Source of the DNA: an uncultured Bacillota bacterium
GTDB lineage: Bacteria > Bacillota_I > Bacilli_A > RFN20 > CAG-288
Length of the DNA stretch: 46,858 nucleotides
Assembly (NCBI GenBank): GCA_949299015.1
Contig: CASFYT010000014.1
Coordinates: forward strand, 1 to 46,858
Direction of reading: 5' to 3'
Part shown: positions 1-7,700 of the stretch, piece by piece
How the letters are laid out: the number at the start of each line of letters is the position of its first letter
How positions within the stretch are numbered: the first letter of the stretch is position 1
Notes under the pieces: generated by a model
The model's input: the letters and a program-made list of their open reading frames with translations, nothing else
Databases searched by the model: none
Told to the model about the DNA's origin: nothing
Made by a program: the position numbers and the translations under genes

Positions 1-175
1 CTCGATGGGAGAAGAGCTCTTCGACACCCTGCTCAAGGCGCTCTCCAAGGCCGTCGTGGCCGTGACGGGAACGCATCCCTTCCGGACCTATGTCAACGGA
101 GACGTGACGGGAACGCCGGAATACTTCGACAAGATGCCGCCTCTCTCGGATCTGAAGGGAGGACAGGGACGATGA
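1..175 (+). CDS. 3' end of an unrecognised protein (partial)
   Basis: An open frame enters from the left edge (first full codon at position 2) and ends at TGA 173-175. About 57 residues are visible, mixed in composition, with no transmembrane segment or recognisable motif. Its stop overlaps the start of the next lipoprotein gene as ATGA (172-175), so the two are probably translationally coupled in one operon. The function cannot be judged from this fragment. Confidence 0.6.
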   Translation, partial: SMGEELFDTLLKALSKAVVAVTGTHPFRTYVNGDVTGTPEYFDKMPPLSDLKGGQGR

Positions 176-1266
176 GGAAGGGAATTCTTTTCCTGCCGTC
201 TCTGGCCCTCCTTCTCTCCTCCTGTTCCCTGCTCTTCGGGGAAGAGCAAAGCTACATGATCGAGAGCGTCACCTCCGTCGTGGACCAAGAAGGCAACACC
301 CGGGTGACCATCACCTTCCGGGAGGACGCGAGGGAAGACTTCGTCTTCACCATCCCTTCCGGGACGACGGGTATCGACGGCTCCACGATAAAGGACGTCA
401 CGGCCAAGATCGAAGGCGAGGAGATCGTATTGACCATAAAGGTTGAGGGGAAGGAGGACGTGACGCTTCGCGTCCCCAACCTCGAGGGCGAGGACGGACG
501 TCTGATCACGAGACTGACGATTGGCAAGGACACGGACGGAAACACGACCTTGACCTTCCTCTACTCCGACGGGACGGAAAGCGCCCTCCTGACCCTTCCC
601 AAGGGCGAGGACGGGGAGAGCGCCTCCCGCTTGATTTCCTCCTTCGAGGTCGAGAAGGAGGAGGACGGGACGAAGGTGACGATTCACTATCAGGACCAGA
701 GTGAGGACACGGTCTTCGTCATCCCCGACGCCAAGGACGGGACGACGATCGAGAAGGTCGAGATCACCAAGGTGACTTCCGCCTCCACGACCTATACCTT
801 CTACCTGAGCGACGGCTCGACGATCGACATCGACCTTCCCGTCACCAGGGCCCAGAGCTGGCTTCAGGGGGTCGGAGAGCCTTCTTCCTCTCTGGGAGAG
901 GACGCAGACTTCTACCTCGACATCCGCAGCGGAGACTTCTATGCCAAGGAAGAGGGAAAATGGAAGTTCCTTCTCACCATCGACGGATACCAGATGGAGG
1001 AGAATCCGTCCTACTACTCCCTGACCTTCGATGCCCAGGGAGGCACGCTCAACACGGGTTCTGGAAGCGTGACCTACTTCCTGGAGGAGGGAAGCCGTCT
1101 GCCTTTGGAGATCCTGACGGAGAGGATCGGCACGCCCACAAGAGGGACCGACACCTTCCTGGGTTGGTACACCTCCCCGGATTACGATCCCAACGCCGGC
1201 CGCTTCAGCGACACGACACCGGTCCTTAGAGACCTCATGCTCTATGCATGGTATGATATTGCTTAG
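172..1266 (+). CDS. Repeat lipoprotein with GxDG-spaced beta repeats and a C-terminal Flg_new/InlB-type repeat
   Basis: This is a 364-aa predicted surface lipoprotein. A short basic start and hydrophobic stretch lead to the lipobox LLSSC, with Cys18 as the lipidated residue. The body has four to five repeats of about 45-50 residues. Each reads roughly as isoleucine/valine-rich strand, GNTxLTxxYxDG, then a proline-containing strand, and repeats are separated by collagen-like GEDG or AKDG linkers. Near residue 225 comes a W-x-G...DFYLD...GDFYxK segment often seen after collagen-like stalks. The last 80 or so residues match the Listeria-Bacteroides repeat (LTFDAQGG ... FLGWYTS ... LYAWY). It resembles the following gene throughout, so the two are paralogues. 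The start overlaps the upstream stop. A role in adhesion or surface display is inference; no catalytic motif is visible. Confidence 0.85.
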   Translation: MRKGILFLPSLALLLSSCSLLFGEEQSYMIESVTSVVDQEGNTRVTITFREDAREDFVFTIPSGTTGIDGSTIKDVTAKIEGEEIVLTIKVEGKEDVTLRVPNLEGEDGRLITRLTIGKDTDGNTTLTFLYSDGTESALLTLPKGEDGESASRLISSFEVEKEEDGTKVTIHYQDQSEDTVFVIPDAKDGTTIEKVEITKVTSASTTYTFYLSDGSTIDIDLPVTRAQSWLQGVGEPSSSLGEDADFYLDIRSGDFYAKEEGKWKFLLTIDGYQMEENPSYYSLTFDAQGGTLNTGSGSVTYFLEEGSRLPLEILTERIGTPTRGTDTFLGWYTSPDYDPNAGRFSDTTPVLRDLMLYAWYDIA

Positions 1267-1278
1267 GAGGAAAGCGCG

Positions 1279-2427
1279 ATGAGAAAGACATTCACGAAAC
1301 TTCTTGCCAGCCTGACGCTGTTTGCGGCGACGCCGATGCTTTCCTCGTGCTCCTTCATCTTCGGCGGGGACGAAGGTTATCAGATCCAGGACGTCGAGAC
1401 CGCGACCGACGCAAACGGCGATACCGTATTGACCATCACCTACACCAATGCCGAGCTTGCTCCCCTGGTCGTCACCCTGCCCAAGGGAATGAGCGGCAAG
1501 GACGGCGTCGGGATCCAGGACATCCAGTCTTCCATCGTCGACGACGAGATCGTATTGACCATCACCTATACCGACACTTCGGTCGAGCCGACCATCCTGT
1601 CCTTCCCCATCCTTCAAGGCGAGGACGGGAAGGGAATCGAGTCCGTCGACGTGAAACAGGACGAGCAGACCGGGAACACCATCCTGGTCTTCCACTACAC
1701 CGACGGGACGAATTCCGGGAACATCACCATCCCCAAGGCCCAGGACGGAAAGGATGGCGTTGGCATCGATACCATCTCCTCTACCTATGACGAGACGACA
1801 AAGAATTATCTGATCACCATCACCTATACTGACGGAAGGGAACCGACCGTCGTTACCATTCCTCCGAGCGAGAACGGAGTTGGCATTTCCTTCATCTCCT
1901 ATTCCGAAATCCAGTCCGATGACGAGAACTATGGAATCATCATCTCCTACACCGACGGCACGACCTCCATCCTTCGCATCCCCCGTCCCCAGTCGACCCA
2001 CTGGTACTATGGCGATGTCGCACCCTCCTCCACGATCGGCGTGACGGGAGACTATTATCTCAACACCAGCACGGGAGAGGTCTATTGCAAGCAAGACTCC
2101 GGTTGGGGAGTGCCGCTCTTCTCCATGAAGGGAACCGGGACGACACAGGAGAAAGAGTATTGCACCATCTACTTCGATGCCAACGGCGGAATCTTCGAAG
2201 GGGGAGAGAGCATCAAGTTCTTGGCCTCCCTCGAGGTCGGGACCAACATCCCCCTCACCGGAAGCGACAGTTTCGAGACGATCGGAATCCCCACTCTCGC
2301 CGGCCAGGAGTTCTCGGGATGGTACACCTCCCCCGAGGATGAGTCCTTGAGCGGACAGTTCACCGACCTGACGCCCGTCTATGGCGAGCAGCTGACCCTC
2401 TATGCCCACTGGGAGGTCGAAGGATGA
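1279..2427 (+). CDS. Second repeat lipoprotein, paralogue of the preceding gene
   Basis: This 382-aa predicted lipoprotein has the lipobox MLSSC with Cys24. It has the same architecture as the gene before it: about five repeats with LTITYTD strands and GKDG/GEDG/GQDG-like linkers, then HWYYGDVAPSS...GDYYLN...GEVYCK, then a C-terminal Flg_new-type repeat (YFDANGG ... FSGWYTSPEDE ... LYAHWE). An AGGAGG ribosome site lies upstream of the ATG, 12 nt after the previous stop. Several repeats share near-identical DNA stretches encoding VLTITYT, which suggests expansion by internal duplication. The stop overlaps the next start (ATGA, 2424-2427). It is probably a stalk-like cell-surface protein; ligand and function are unknown. 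Confidence 0.85.
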   Translation: MRKTFTKLLASLTLFAATPMLSSCSFIFGGDEGYQIQDVETATDANGDTVLTITYTNAELAPLVVTLPKGMSGKDGVGIQDIQSSIVDDEIVLTITYTDTSVEPTILSFPILQGEDGKGIESVDVKQDEQTGNTILVFHYTDGTNSGNITIPKAQDGKDGVGIDTISSTYDETTKNYLITITYTDGREPTVVTIPPSENGVGISFISYSEIQSDDENYGIIISYTDGTTSILRIPRPQSTHWYYGDVAPSSTIGVTGDYYLNTSTGEVYCKQDSGWGVPLFSMKGTGTTQEKEYCTIYFDANGGIFEGGESIKFLASLEVGTNIPLTGSDSFETIGIPTLAGQEFSGWYTSPEDESLSGQFTDLTPVYGEQLTLYAHWEVEG

Positions 2428-3110
2428 AGAAGTGGAAGATCGCGACCATCATCGGCCTTTGCACGGCCAGCATGGCTGGTCTTGGTTTTTCCACATGGAT
2501 CTTGGGCGCGGAACCGGAGAGGATCGACATTCCGGTCTCGGCCGACGATGTCGTCGTTTCCTCCACCATCGATCTTCAGACAATCGGATTCGAGACGACA
2601 GCCAATTCCTTCGAAGCCTTCCGCTATGCCACGATCATCGACAATCCGGATTCGACATCGACGGAAGTGAAGGAATACGTCGGCGATGTCTATTTTTCCG
2701 TCGGCGGAACGATCGACACGTCGAAGGAACTTGAGTACAGGGACGATCTCTTCCTGAAAGTGACCTTCTCCTACGTCGGATATGTCAGCGGTGTCGCAAA
2801 CATCATCGAGGGATTGAGCGTCTATCCCGCGAATTACGAGCATTACGATTTTCCGGCCTATCGTTCGTCGGTCACGAATCAGGAAAACACTCTCGAAACG
2901 ACGGTCTTCTATTTCCCGGTCCAGAGCAAGCACAGCATGTCCCTTCGGGCCCTAGCTTCCTTGGATTCGACGTATCCGAGAGGCACGGACTATTCCGTTC
3001 CGCTCGTCTTCCGCTTCTCGGTCTCGAATGTGACAGACGCTCTGCTCGATTCCGAACAGGCCTTCCCGCAAATCCGGATCAGCTTCGGCCTTGCGACTTC
3101 CCGCGACTAA
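2424..3110 (+). CDS. Membrane-anchored or secreted protein with a GFSTW motif after the N-terminal helix
   Basis: This is a 228-aa protein. A short basic N-terminus (MKKWK) is followed by one hydrophobic helix of about 18 residues ending in GLGFSTWILG. An equivalent motif (GYSTFIAG, GYASWNIS) follows the N-terminal helix of two more proteins in this cluster. The arrangement recalls SipW-dependent or TasA-like signal peptides, where a G-x-x-W/F motif follows the hydrophobic core, but the match is only by eye. The rest is beta-rich with many Ser/Thr residues and no cysteine. The start overlaps the stop of the lipoprotein gene. It is likely exported; a role as a fibre or matrix subunit is speculation. 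Confidence 0.7.
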   Translation: MKKWKIATIIGLCTASMAGLGFSTWILGAEPERIDIPVSADDVVVSSTIDLQTIGFETTANSFEAFRYATIIDNPDSTSTEVKEYVGDVYFSVGGTIDTSKELEYRDDLFLKVTFSYVGYVSGVANIIEGLSVYPANYEHYDFPAYRSSVTNQENTLETTVFYFPVQSKHSMSLRALASLDSTYPRGTDYSVPLVFRFSVSNVTDALLDSEQAFPQIRISFGLATSRD

Positions 3111-3121
3111 GGAGGTGAACC

Positions 3122-5794
3122 ATGAAACAAGAAAAAGAAAAGAAGACAAAGAGAATTCCTCTCTGGAAGACATTGACGGTCGTCTTCCTTTTGCTTGGCA
3201 TCTTCGTCGCGGTCGGCTATTCCACTTTCATCGCCGGTCCGGTCGTCGATACTTCCTCGACCATCCAGACATCGGGAGAGACGGAAACGGACGATTCCGA
3301 TATGGTTCGCGTGGATTTCAAGTATCAGATTTGTGATGGAATGGAAGTCGTCACATACGATCCGGAACCCTTGGGCGATGTCAACGGAACATCGTATTCC
3401 GATATGACTAAAGAATACACTACAACAAATGAAAACAACTACAATACCTTTCAAAATTTGATGAACACTCTCACGGGATCTAGACCAGGAGATATTACTA
3501 CTATAGGCCAGTCGAAATTTGTCGGTGTCAATGATTGGAGCGATTATCTAATTGTTGTGGATGTTATCGATGGAATAACTTTTACAGAAGGAATATGTAG
3601 TGATACATATACGGGAAAATACAGAATTTGGAAGATTCATAATGATGAAACTTCCTACACTTATTCTTATTCAACGGACACCAAGTTTTCATTGGAAATT
3701 GCAAAAGGAAATCCAATTCCGAATAAAGTTCTTCTTGATTACATAGATAACAAAGAGAGCAACTATACTTTTGTCAATATGGTTTCGGGGGCCATGAATT
3801 TGGAAGGAGAAGAGGTTCCCGGAACAGAAGTGATTTCCTTTGATACTCCAATCAATTCTGACATGTCTGTTTATATTGTCATGAACAGCAACGTTGATCT
3901 GGCGGAATATAAGACGAATCTTTCCCAAACAATTTCTAACGCCACGGGAGAAATAACAATTAACGGCTTTTCTGCTGAATCACCTTACAATGTTACGGAA
4001 GATTTGTCTTATTTTGAATCTGACAAAACAGTAATGTTGACTCAAGAAACACATATTCATGAGGGGGTTACAGTTAATTTTGGGTTGAACGATGGCAATA
4101 TAACAAAAACGGCAACGGGAGATTTTAGCAATTATGAACCTGAGAACGAGAAGCATGAACTTCAATATAAAGTTGTTTTGCAAGACGATATGATTATTGA
4201 TGGCACTTTGAAAATCGGATCAAATTACGGTGTCAATACGGCTAATGCCAATCAAGGAATGATTGCGAATGAATATGTTTGTTTGGATCTCAACGGCCAT
4301 GACATTACCGTCAATGCGAATGGTGCCCTTTTATCTTATGGCCTGATAAAAGATTCGAAAGGAACAGGATCTATTCTTATCAATGGAGGAAAATTGCTGA
4401 CATTAGCTGTTGTAGAGGACTATCACGGGGGACGTGCAACACGCACTATGGTTAGTGATGAATACGTCTTCCCTTTTCAGGTGTATCTGTTGCCATATTT
4501 GCGATGCCATGCACGCATTTTGAAAAGTGAAGATGGAATTTGGGGACAATTTCTTGCGTTAGCTCACATTTGTGCTCAAACAACAGGAGGAACTACTTAC
4601 GCCGAACCTGTTTTGAATTTTATTGGCCCTTCCAATTCATCTGAACAATTTTTGTTCTCTTTAGAAGAGGAGAATGGCACGAACTCTTATGTTGATATTA
4701 TTGGGTATTCTCACTCTCAAATGGAAGAAGAAATGACAGCGGCAGATCGACAATATGTTTTATCAAGTAGAATGAAAATTGTTTTTGAAGGTGTCTCATG
4801 TGTCATGAATTCTTTGCAACTGGATGTTATAGAACAAATTGATACGGGAGACTATATTTTCCCAATTTCTGGATTTTTCGATATTGTTTTGAATTCCTCA
4901 AATATCGTCATATCACAAAGAATAAAATTCATGCCAGGATCGAGCTTTTTTGCAGATGAGAAAAGTATCATTGCTTTATCCTATACTAATGACTATAGTG
5001 CTCAGATTTCAGTTCTCGATAAAAGTTATAACTATTATGATCCTTCCTGTGGCTCTAAAATCACAAACGATAACGCCGCTGGTGGTGGCACTACGTTTGG
5101 TGAGAGGTATCTGAACTCAGATGCTTATTTGAAATATTTTTCTGGAAGCAGAACTAAAATTTTTGGCACAATAGCATTTAAAGCTGGAAACACAAGGAAT
5201 CCATATATTCTGGCCGGAAATATTGATTTTAATAAGATTGCTTATTATACAGATGATTATAACCAATGTGTTGAAATCGAATACACAGAGAATGAAAATC
5301 CATTTACTAAGATAGTAAATGCTAATCAAAATATTTCTATTCGCACATATAATTTTTCAACTATTTTAGGGCAAAATTATAATACTAGTTTGGTGACCGC
5401 TGATGTTTACCATAATAGAGGTTATGTTTTGCCACTTGTATCGCATGATAAATGCTATTACCAAAACGGAACGGAAACGGAAGGAATGGTTGGAACATTC
5501 GATTCTTTATCAGGAGAGATGATTTTTGATAATAATCCTTATTACTTTAATTGTGATGGTTCTTATCAAATGAACGACCAACGTTCCTGTTCGTTACGCC
5601 AATGTACGTATAATTCGGATAAACATGTTTTCATTGATGGAGAAAAGACTTATATCTATTTTGCAAGCATGTATTTTGAGTTTACTGAAACAGGTGATTT
5701 TGTGGGAACGGCCAACACCGAAAGACTAAACAACCAAACTAAATCGACGAATGTCCGTTTTGATTCAACCCTGAATCGTTGGCTGAGGGCCTGA
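3122..5794 (+). CDS. Large exported protein with G+C-rich N-terminus and A+T-rich beta-helix-like body
   Basis: This is an 890-aa protein whose start follows an AAGGAGG ribosome site. It has a basic N-terminus, one transmembrane helix and the motif VGYSTFIAG shared with its neighbours, so it is probably anchored outside the membrane. The centre includes CLDLNGHDITV and IKDSKGTGSILINGG, phrases typical of right-handed parallel beta-helix proteins. No catalytic residues were recognised. The base composition changes sharply. Codons up to about 3410 are G+C-rich like the rest of the window; from there to about 5700 third positions turn A/T-rich; the last few codons are mixed. This looks like a host-type export head joined to a foreign or diversifying passenger. 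The next start (5796) lies one base after the stop. Confidence 0.75.
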   Translation: MKQEKEKKTKRIPLWKTLTVVFLLLGIFVAVGYSTFIAGPVVDTSSTIQTSGETETDDSDMVRVDFKYQICDGMEVVTYDPEPLGDVNGTSYSDMTKEYTTTNENNYNTFQNLMNTLTGSRPGDITTIGQSKFVGVNDWSDYLIVVDVIDGITFTEGICSDTYTGKYRIWKIHNDETSYTYSYSTDTKFSLEIAKGNPIPNKVLLDYIDNKESNYTFVNMVSGAMNLEGEEVPGTEVISFDTPINSDMSVYIVMNSNVDLAEYKTNLSQTISNATGEITINGFSAESPYNVTEDLSYFESDKTVMLTQETHIHEGVTVNFGLNDGNITKTATGDFSNYEPENEKHELQYKVVLQDDMIIDGTLKIGSNYGVNTANANQGMIANEYVCLDLNGHDITVNANGALLSYGLIKDSKGTGSILINGGKLLTLAVVEDYHGGRATRTMVSDEYVFPFQVYLLPYLRCHARILKSEDGIWGQFLALAHICAQTTGGTTYAEPVLNFIGPSNSSEQFLFSLEEENGTNSYVDIIGYSHSQMEEEMTAADRQYVLSSRMKIVFEGVSCVMNSLQLDVIEQIDTGDYIFPISGFFDIVLNSSNIVISQRIKFMPGSSFFADEKSIIALSYTNDYSAQISVLDKSYNYYDPSCGSKITNDNAAGGGTTFGERYLNSDAYLKYFSGSRTKIFGTIAFKAGNTRNPYILAGNIDFNKIAYYTDDYNQCVEIEYTENENPFTKIVNANQNISIRTYNFSTILGQNYNTSLVTADVYHNRGYVLPLVSHDKCYYQNGTETEGMVGTFDSLSGEMIFDNNPYYFNCDGSYQMNDQRSCSLRQCTYNSDKHVFIDGEKTYIYFASMYFEFTETGDFVGTANTERLNNQTKSTNVRFDSTLNRWLRA

Positions 5795-5795
5795 G

Positions 5796-6578
5796 ATGCT
5801 TCCTTATATCACGATTGGTTCTCTTTCCGTTCCTTCCGGTGCCTTCTTCTGGATCATCGGCATCATCCTTTGCCTCATCTTTTATGTCGCTTCCCACAAG
5901 GTCTATGGATACAAATGGTATACGGCCCTGCTTCTCGGTGGCATGATGATCATCCTGGAGATCTTCGGGGCGAAGATCATGTATTATCTTCAGAATCCTT
6001 CGGCCTTCGGAGAACCGATTTCCTGGACGAGCGGTTACTCCTTGTATGGCGTCTTCTATTTCACGCCTCTCTTTGTCTTCTTGGTGACGCTTGTCATGAA
6101 GACGAGCTTCTATTCCGTGATGGACTTCCTTGCCCCAGGAATCATGATCGAATTGGCCCTCTATCGCATCGGATGCATGTGCGCCGGTTGTTGTTACGGA
6201 ATCGAGGTTGGTTGGGGAATCACCAATGGTGCAACCGATGGTCTCTTCCCGGTCCAACCGCTCGAAGCAGGATTGGATTTGATTGTCTTCGCGATCGTTT
6301 TCGCTTTGTATTGCAAGAAGAAACTGATCGTGGGCGAATCCTTCCTTTCGGTCTTCTTGGGCTACAGCATCGTCCGCTTTGGCGTCGAATTCCTGCGCTA
6401 TCGCGTCAATATCCTCGGACCGATGTCTCTGGGACATATCTTCGCCTTGGTTCAGATCGTTGTCTGTGGACTATGGATCCTTTACCTGCACTATCGCAAG
6501 AACAGGAAAGGACTAAGTCCAAGGAAGCAGAAACGAATCCTGCAGGAATTCGAGGACACTTTGGAAACGATCCATTAG
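5796..6578 (+). CDS. Lgt-family (prolipoprotein diacylglyceryl transferase-like) membrane protein
   Basis: This 260-aa polytopic protein with about seven hydrophobic segments matches Lgt in layout: SGYSLYG where Lgt has its GG-hS-hYGG region, APGIMIELALYRIGCMCAGCCYG where Lgt has the APxxxxxxxxGRIGNFxNGE signature, FPVQPLEA in place of HPxQLYEA, and a C-terminal IVRFGVEFLR. The signature Arg is kept, but the Asn and Glu positions around it are cysteines and the HP histidine is Phe. This CxGCCYG form belongs to a paralogous branch often annotated as Lgt. It may transfer lipid to a different substrate. It sits directly after the surface proteins (one base after their stop), which suggests a role in modifying or exporting them. 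Whether it is a genuine diacylglyceryl transferase is uncertain. Confidence 0.75.
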   Translation: MLPYITIGSLSVPSGAFFWIIGIILCLIFYVASHKVYGYKWYTALLLGGMMIILEIFGAKIMYYLQNPSAFGEPISWTSGYSLYGVFYFTPLFVFLVTLVMKTSFYSVMDFLAPGIMIELALYRIGCMCAGCCYGIEVGWGITNGATDGLFPVQPLEAGLDLIVFAIVFALYCKKKLIVGESFLSVFLGYSIVRFGVEFLRYRVNILGPMSLGHIFALVQIVVCGLWILYLHYRKNRKGLSPRKQKRILQEFEDTLETIH

Positions 6579-6595
6579 GGAACGGTTTCTGTCAC

Positions 6596-6624
6596 TTTCT
6601 AATCCATGAGAAATAGAGTATCAT
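6596..6624 (+). promoter_or_regulatory. Weak promoter before the split surface-protein gene
   Basis: TTTCTA (6596-6601), 17 bases, then TATCAT (6619-6624). Only 7 nt separate the -10 box from the ATG at 6632, so the transcript would start at or next to the start codon. No ribosome site is visible there. Confidence 0.4.
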
Positions 6625-6631
6625 AACCAAT

Positions 6632-7311
6632 ATGAAGCTAAAGCATTGGTCTCGTCGGCATCGTCTGCTATTGGCCGGGGAGGGGGGCAACTCCTCGCTG
6701 TTTTAACGCTCTTTAGCATTGGCTATGCTTCTTGGAATATTTCTACTTCCGGTGGAATGCCCCTTGATGGGGTGATGGTTGGCGCTGACGAAGTCGAACA
6801 GGTCTCGAAGTATTGCTCTGTCGATGAATTCTCCTTTTCATCCTTTTGCGACAAAGGTTTCATCGTGGACGAAGCCATCGGAAACACGGCGGTCTTTTCG
6901 GCCTCTCTGAATTTGAATCTCACCTTGCTACAGGCGGAGGATTCCCCTTTCCCGTTTGTCGACGGTGCCTTGCCTTTGCGTCTTCGTCTGTCCTATAGCC
7001 GTGCCCTCTCTTCGGATGAAGCCGATGTCTTGAGCTTGGCCAATTCTTATTCGGCCTATTATTCGCATGCCAACACGACGCAGGACGTCTCTGGAAGCAC
7101 GATTTGGCAGGATTCTGTCCTGACGGCCTACATGAACCTTGCCGGTCTACCCGATGTTTCCGGTTCGACAGCGGAACGCTATTTCATCGTGAATGTGAAA
7201 TTTGCGTTAGCGTTTGAGGACTTTGCTTCCTTGTATCCGAAGCTGCAGGCCAATCCAAAGATTCCTTTCCAATTGGGAGTCGATTTCTCGGAGGTCGAGA
7301 GCAATGCGTAG
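6632..7311 (+). pseudogene. Surface protein with GYASW motif, split by a frameshift in a G tract
   Basis: An ATG at 6632 begins MKLKHWSRRHRLLLAGEG, a basic N-terminus like those of its neighbours, but the frame stops at TAA 6703-6705. The hydrophobic helix and the body (QLLAVLTLFSIGYASWNIS and on to TAG 7309-7311) continue in the -1 frame. The switch falls at a run of six G (6682-6687) after an earlier GGGG. One extra G would fuse both parts into a protein of about 226 aa with the same helix-plus-GYxSW plan as the genes at 2424 and 3122. In the current sequence only a TTG at 6646, without a ribosome site, could open the second frame. Possible explanations are a sequencing error, slippage-based phase variation or programmed frameshifting. 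Confidence 0.6.
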
Positions 7312-7516
7312 GAAAAGAATCGGGTATGCTCTTTTCCTCCTTCTGCCCGCCTTGTTCCTTACCGCTTTTTCGCGTTGGATTGTCGCCCTCGACGCCAATA
7401 TTAGTGAACCCTTCTTTTGGGTTCGGAAGGGATTCGGCTTCGGTTCTGCCTCGTTTCTTTGGCCTTCGATCATTCCATCTTCCGCCGGCAGGGAAACTGC
7501 CGGAGAAAGGAGGTGA
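7304..7516 (+). CDS. Small membrane protein running into the duplicated module
   Basis: The ATG at 7304 overlaps the end of the preceding frame. The product is about 70 aa, starting MRRKRIGYALFLLLPALFL, with one hydrophobic helix. From about codon 39 the frame lies inside the duplicated module that begins at 7419, and it stops within the ribosome site of the 32-aa peptide gene. The C-terminal half therefore looks like chance read-through into inserted DNA, so the original gene was probably longer or different. No family was recognised. Confidence 0.35.
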   Translation: MRRKRIGYALFLLLPALFLTAFSRWIVALDANISEPFFWVRKGFGFGSASFLWPSIIPSSAGRETAGERR

Positions 7517-7519
7517 GCG

Positions 7520-7618
7520 ATGGGAACTTGTGATGTTCTCGTCCTTCTGCTTTTCTACCTCATCCTCAAATACATCGACAAGAAGGCAGAAAAAAAGGAC
7601 CGTAGCGATGACGACTGA
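7520..7618 (+). CDS. 32-aa single-helix peptide, candidate type I toxin (copy 1)
   Basis: The reading frame encodes MGTCDVLVLLLFYLIL, a predicted membrane helix, followed by a charged tail KYIDKKAEKKDRSDDD. A strong ribosome site AGGAGG (7508-7513) lies 6 nt before the ATG, just after a stable hairpin (7485-7503). The size, single helix and charged C-terminus fit type I toxins such as Fst, TxpA or BsrG in Bacillota, though the sequence matches none that I recognise. The copy at 9312 shares 22 of 32 residues, and a predicted antisense RNA overlaps the 3' end. Toxicity is inference. Confidence 0.65.
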   Translation: MGTCDVLVLLLFYLILKYIDKKAEKKDRSDDD

Positions 7619-7666
7619 CGAGCCAAGTTAGTCCATCGCGAGGCAGAGCCTCGGCCCGGTCCCTTC
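7590..7666 (-). ncRNA. Predicted antisense RNA (type I antitoxin-like), copy 1
   Basis: On the minus strand a TATAAT (7678-7673) would start a transcript near 7666 that covers the 3' end of the peptide gene and ends at seven U (opposite A7590-7596). It can fold as a three-way junction. P1 pairs GGACCG with CGGTCC (7657-7662 with 7597-7602) directly before the U-run. P2 pairs GCGATG and GACT with AGTC and CATCGC (7605-7616 with 7630-7639), with a two-base bulge. P3 is GAGGC/GCCTC with a 3-nt loop (7640-7652). The same structure is kept in copy 2. No known RNA family was recognised. Confidence 0.55.
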
Positions 7667-7672
7667 CTTGGT

Positions 7673-7700
7673 ATTATAGGCCCAGTCGAGGCGAAATCAA
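7673..7700 (-). promoter_or_regulatory. Promoter of the antisense RNA, copy 1
   Basis: On the minus strand: TTGATT (7700-7695), 16 bases, TATAAT (7678-7673). The -10 lies in the shared module; the -35 lies just outside it. Confidence 0.5.

Larger units (their letters stand above)
7419..7678 (+). repeat. Duplicated toxin-antitoxin-like module, copy 1
   Basis: About 260 bp is shared with 9209-9469 in the same orientation. Shared parts in order are GGTTCGGAAGGG, CGGCTTCGGTTCTGCCTCG, a hairpin CCGGCAG/CTGCCGG with a different loop in each copy, AAAGGAGGTGAG, a 32-codon reading frame, and a 3' structured block ending TTGGTATTATA. The 3' block is almost identical in both copies; the middle of the coding part differs mostly by conservative changes. 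The module starts inside the 3' part of the frame at 7304. Confidence 0.85.

Noticed and set aside
88-2409. Long antisense frame over the two repeat lipoproteins
   Set aside because: Gly/Asp/Val-rich shadow of the repeats; the plus strand has lipoboxes, ribosome sites and ATGA overlaps.
6646-6705. TTG at 6646 as the true start of the GYASW protein
   Set aside because: No ribosome site, and the predicted start lacks the basic head that the ATG at 6632 supplies in the other frame; a frameshift explains the data better.
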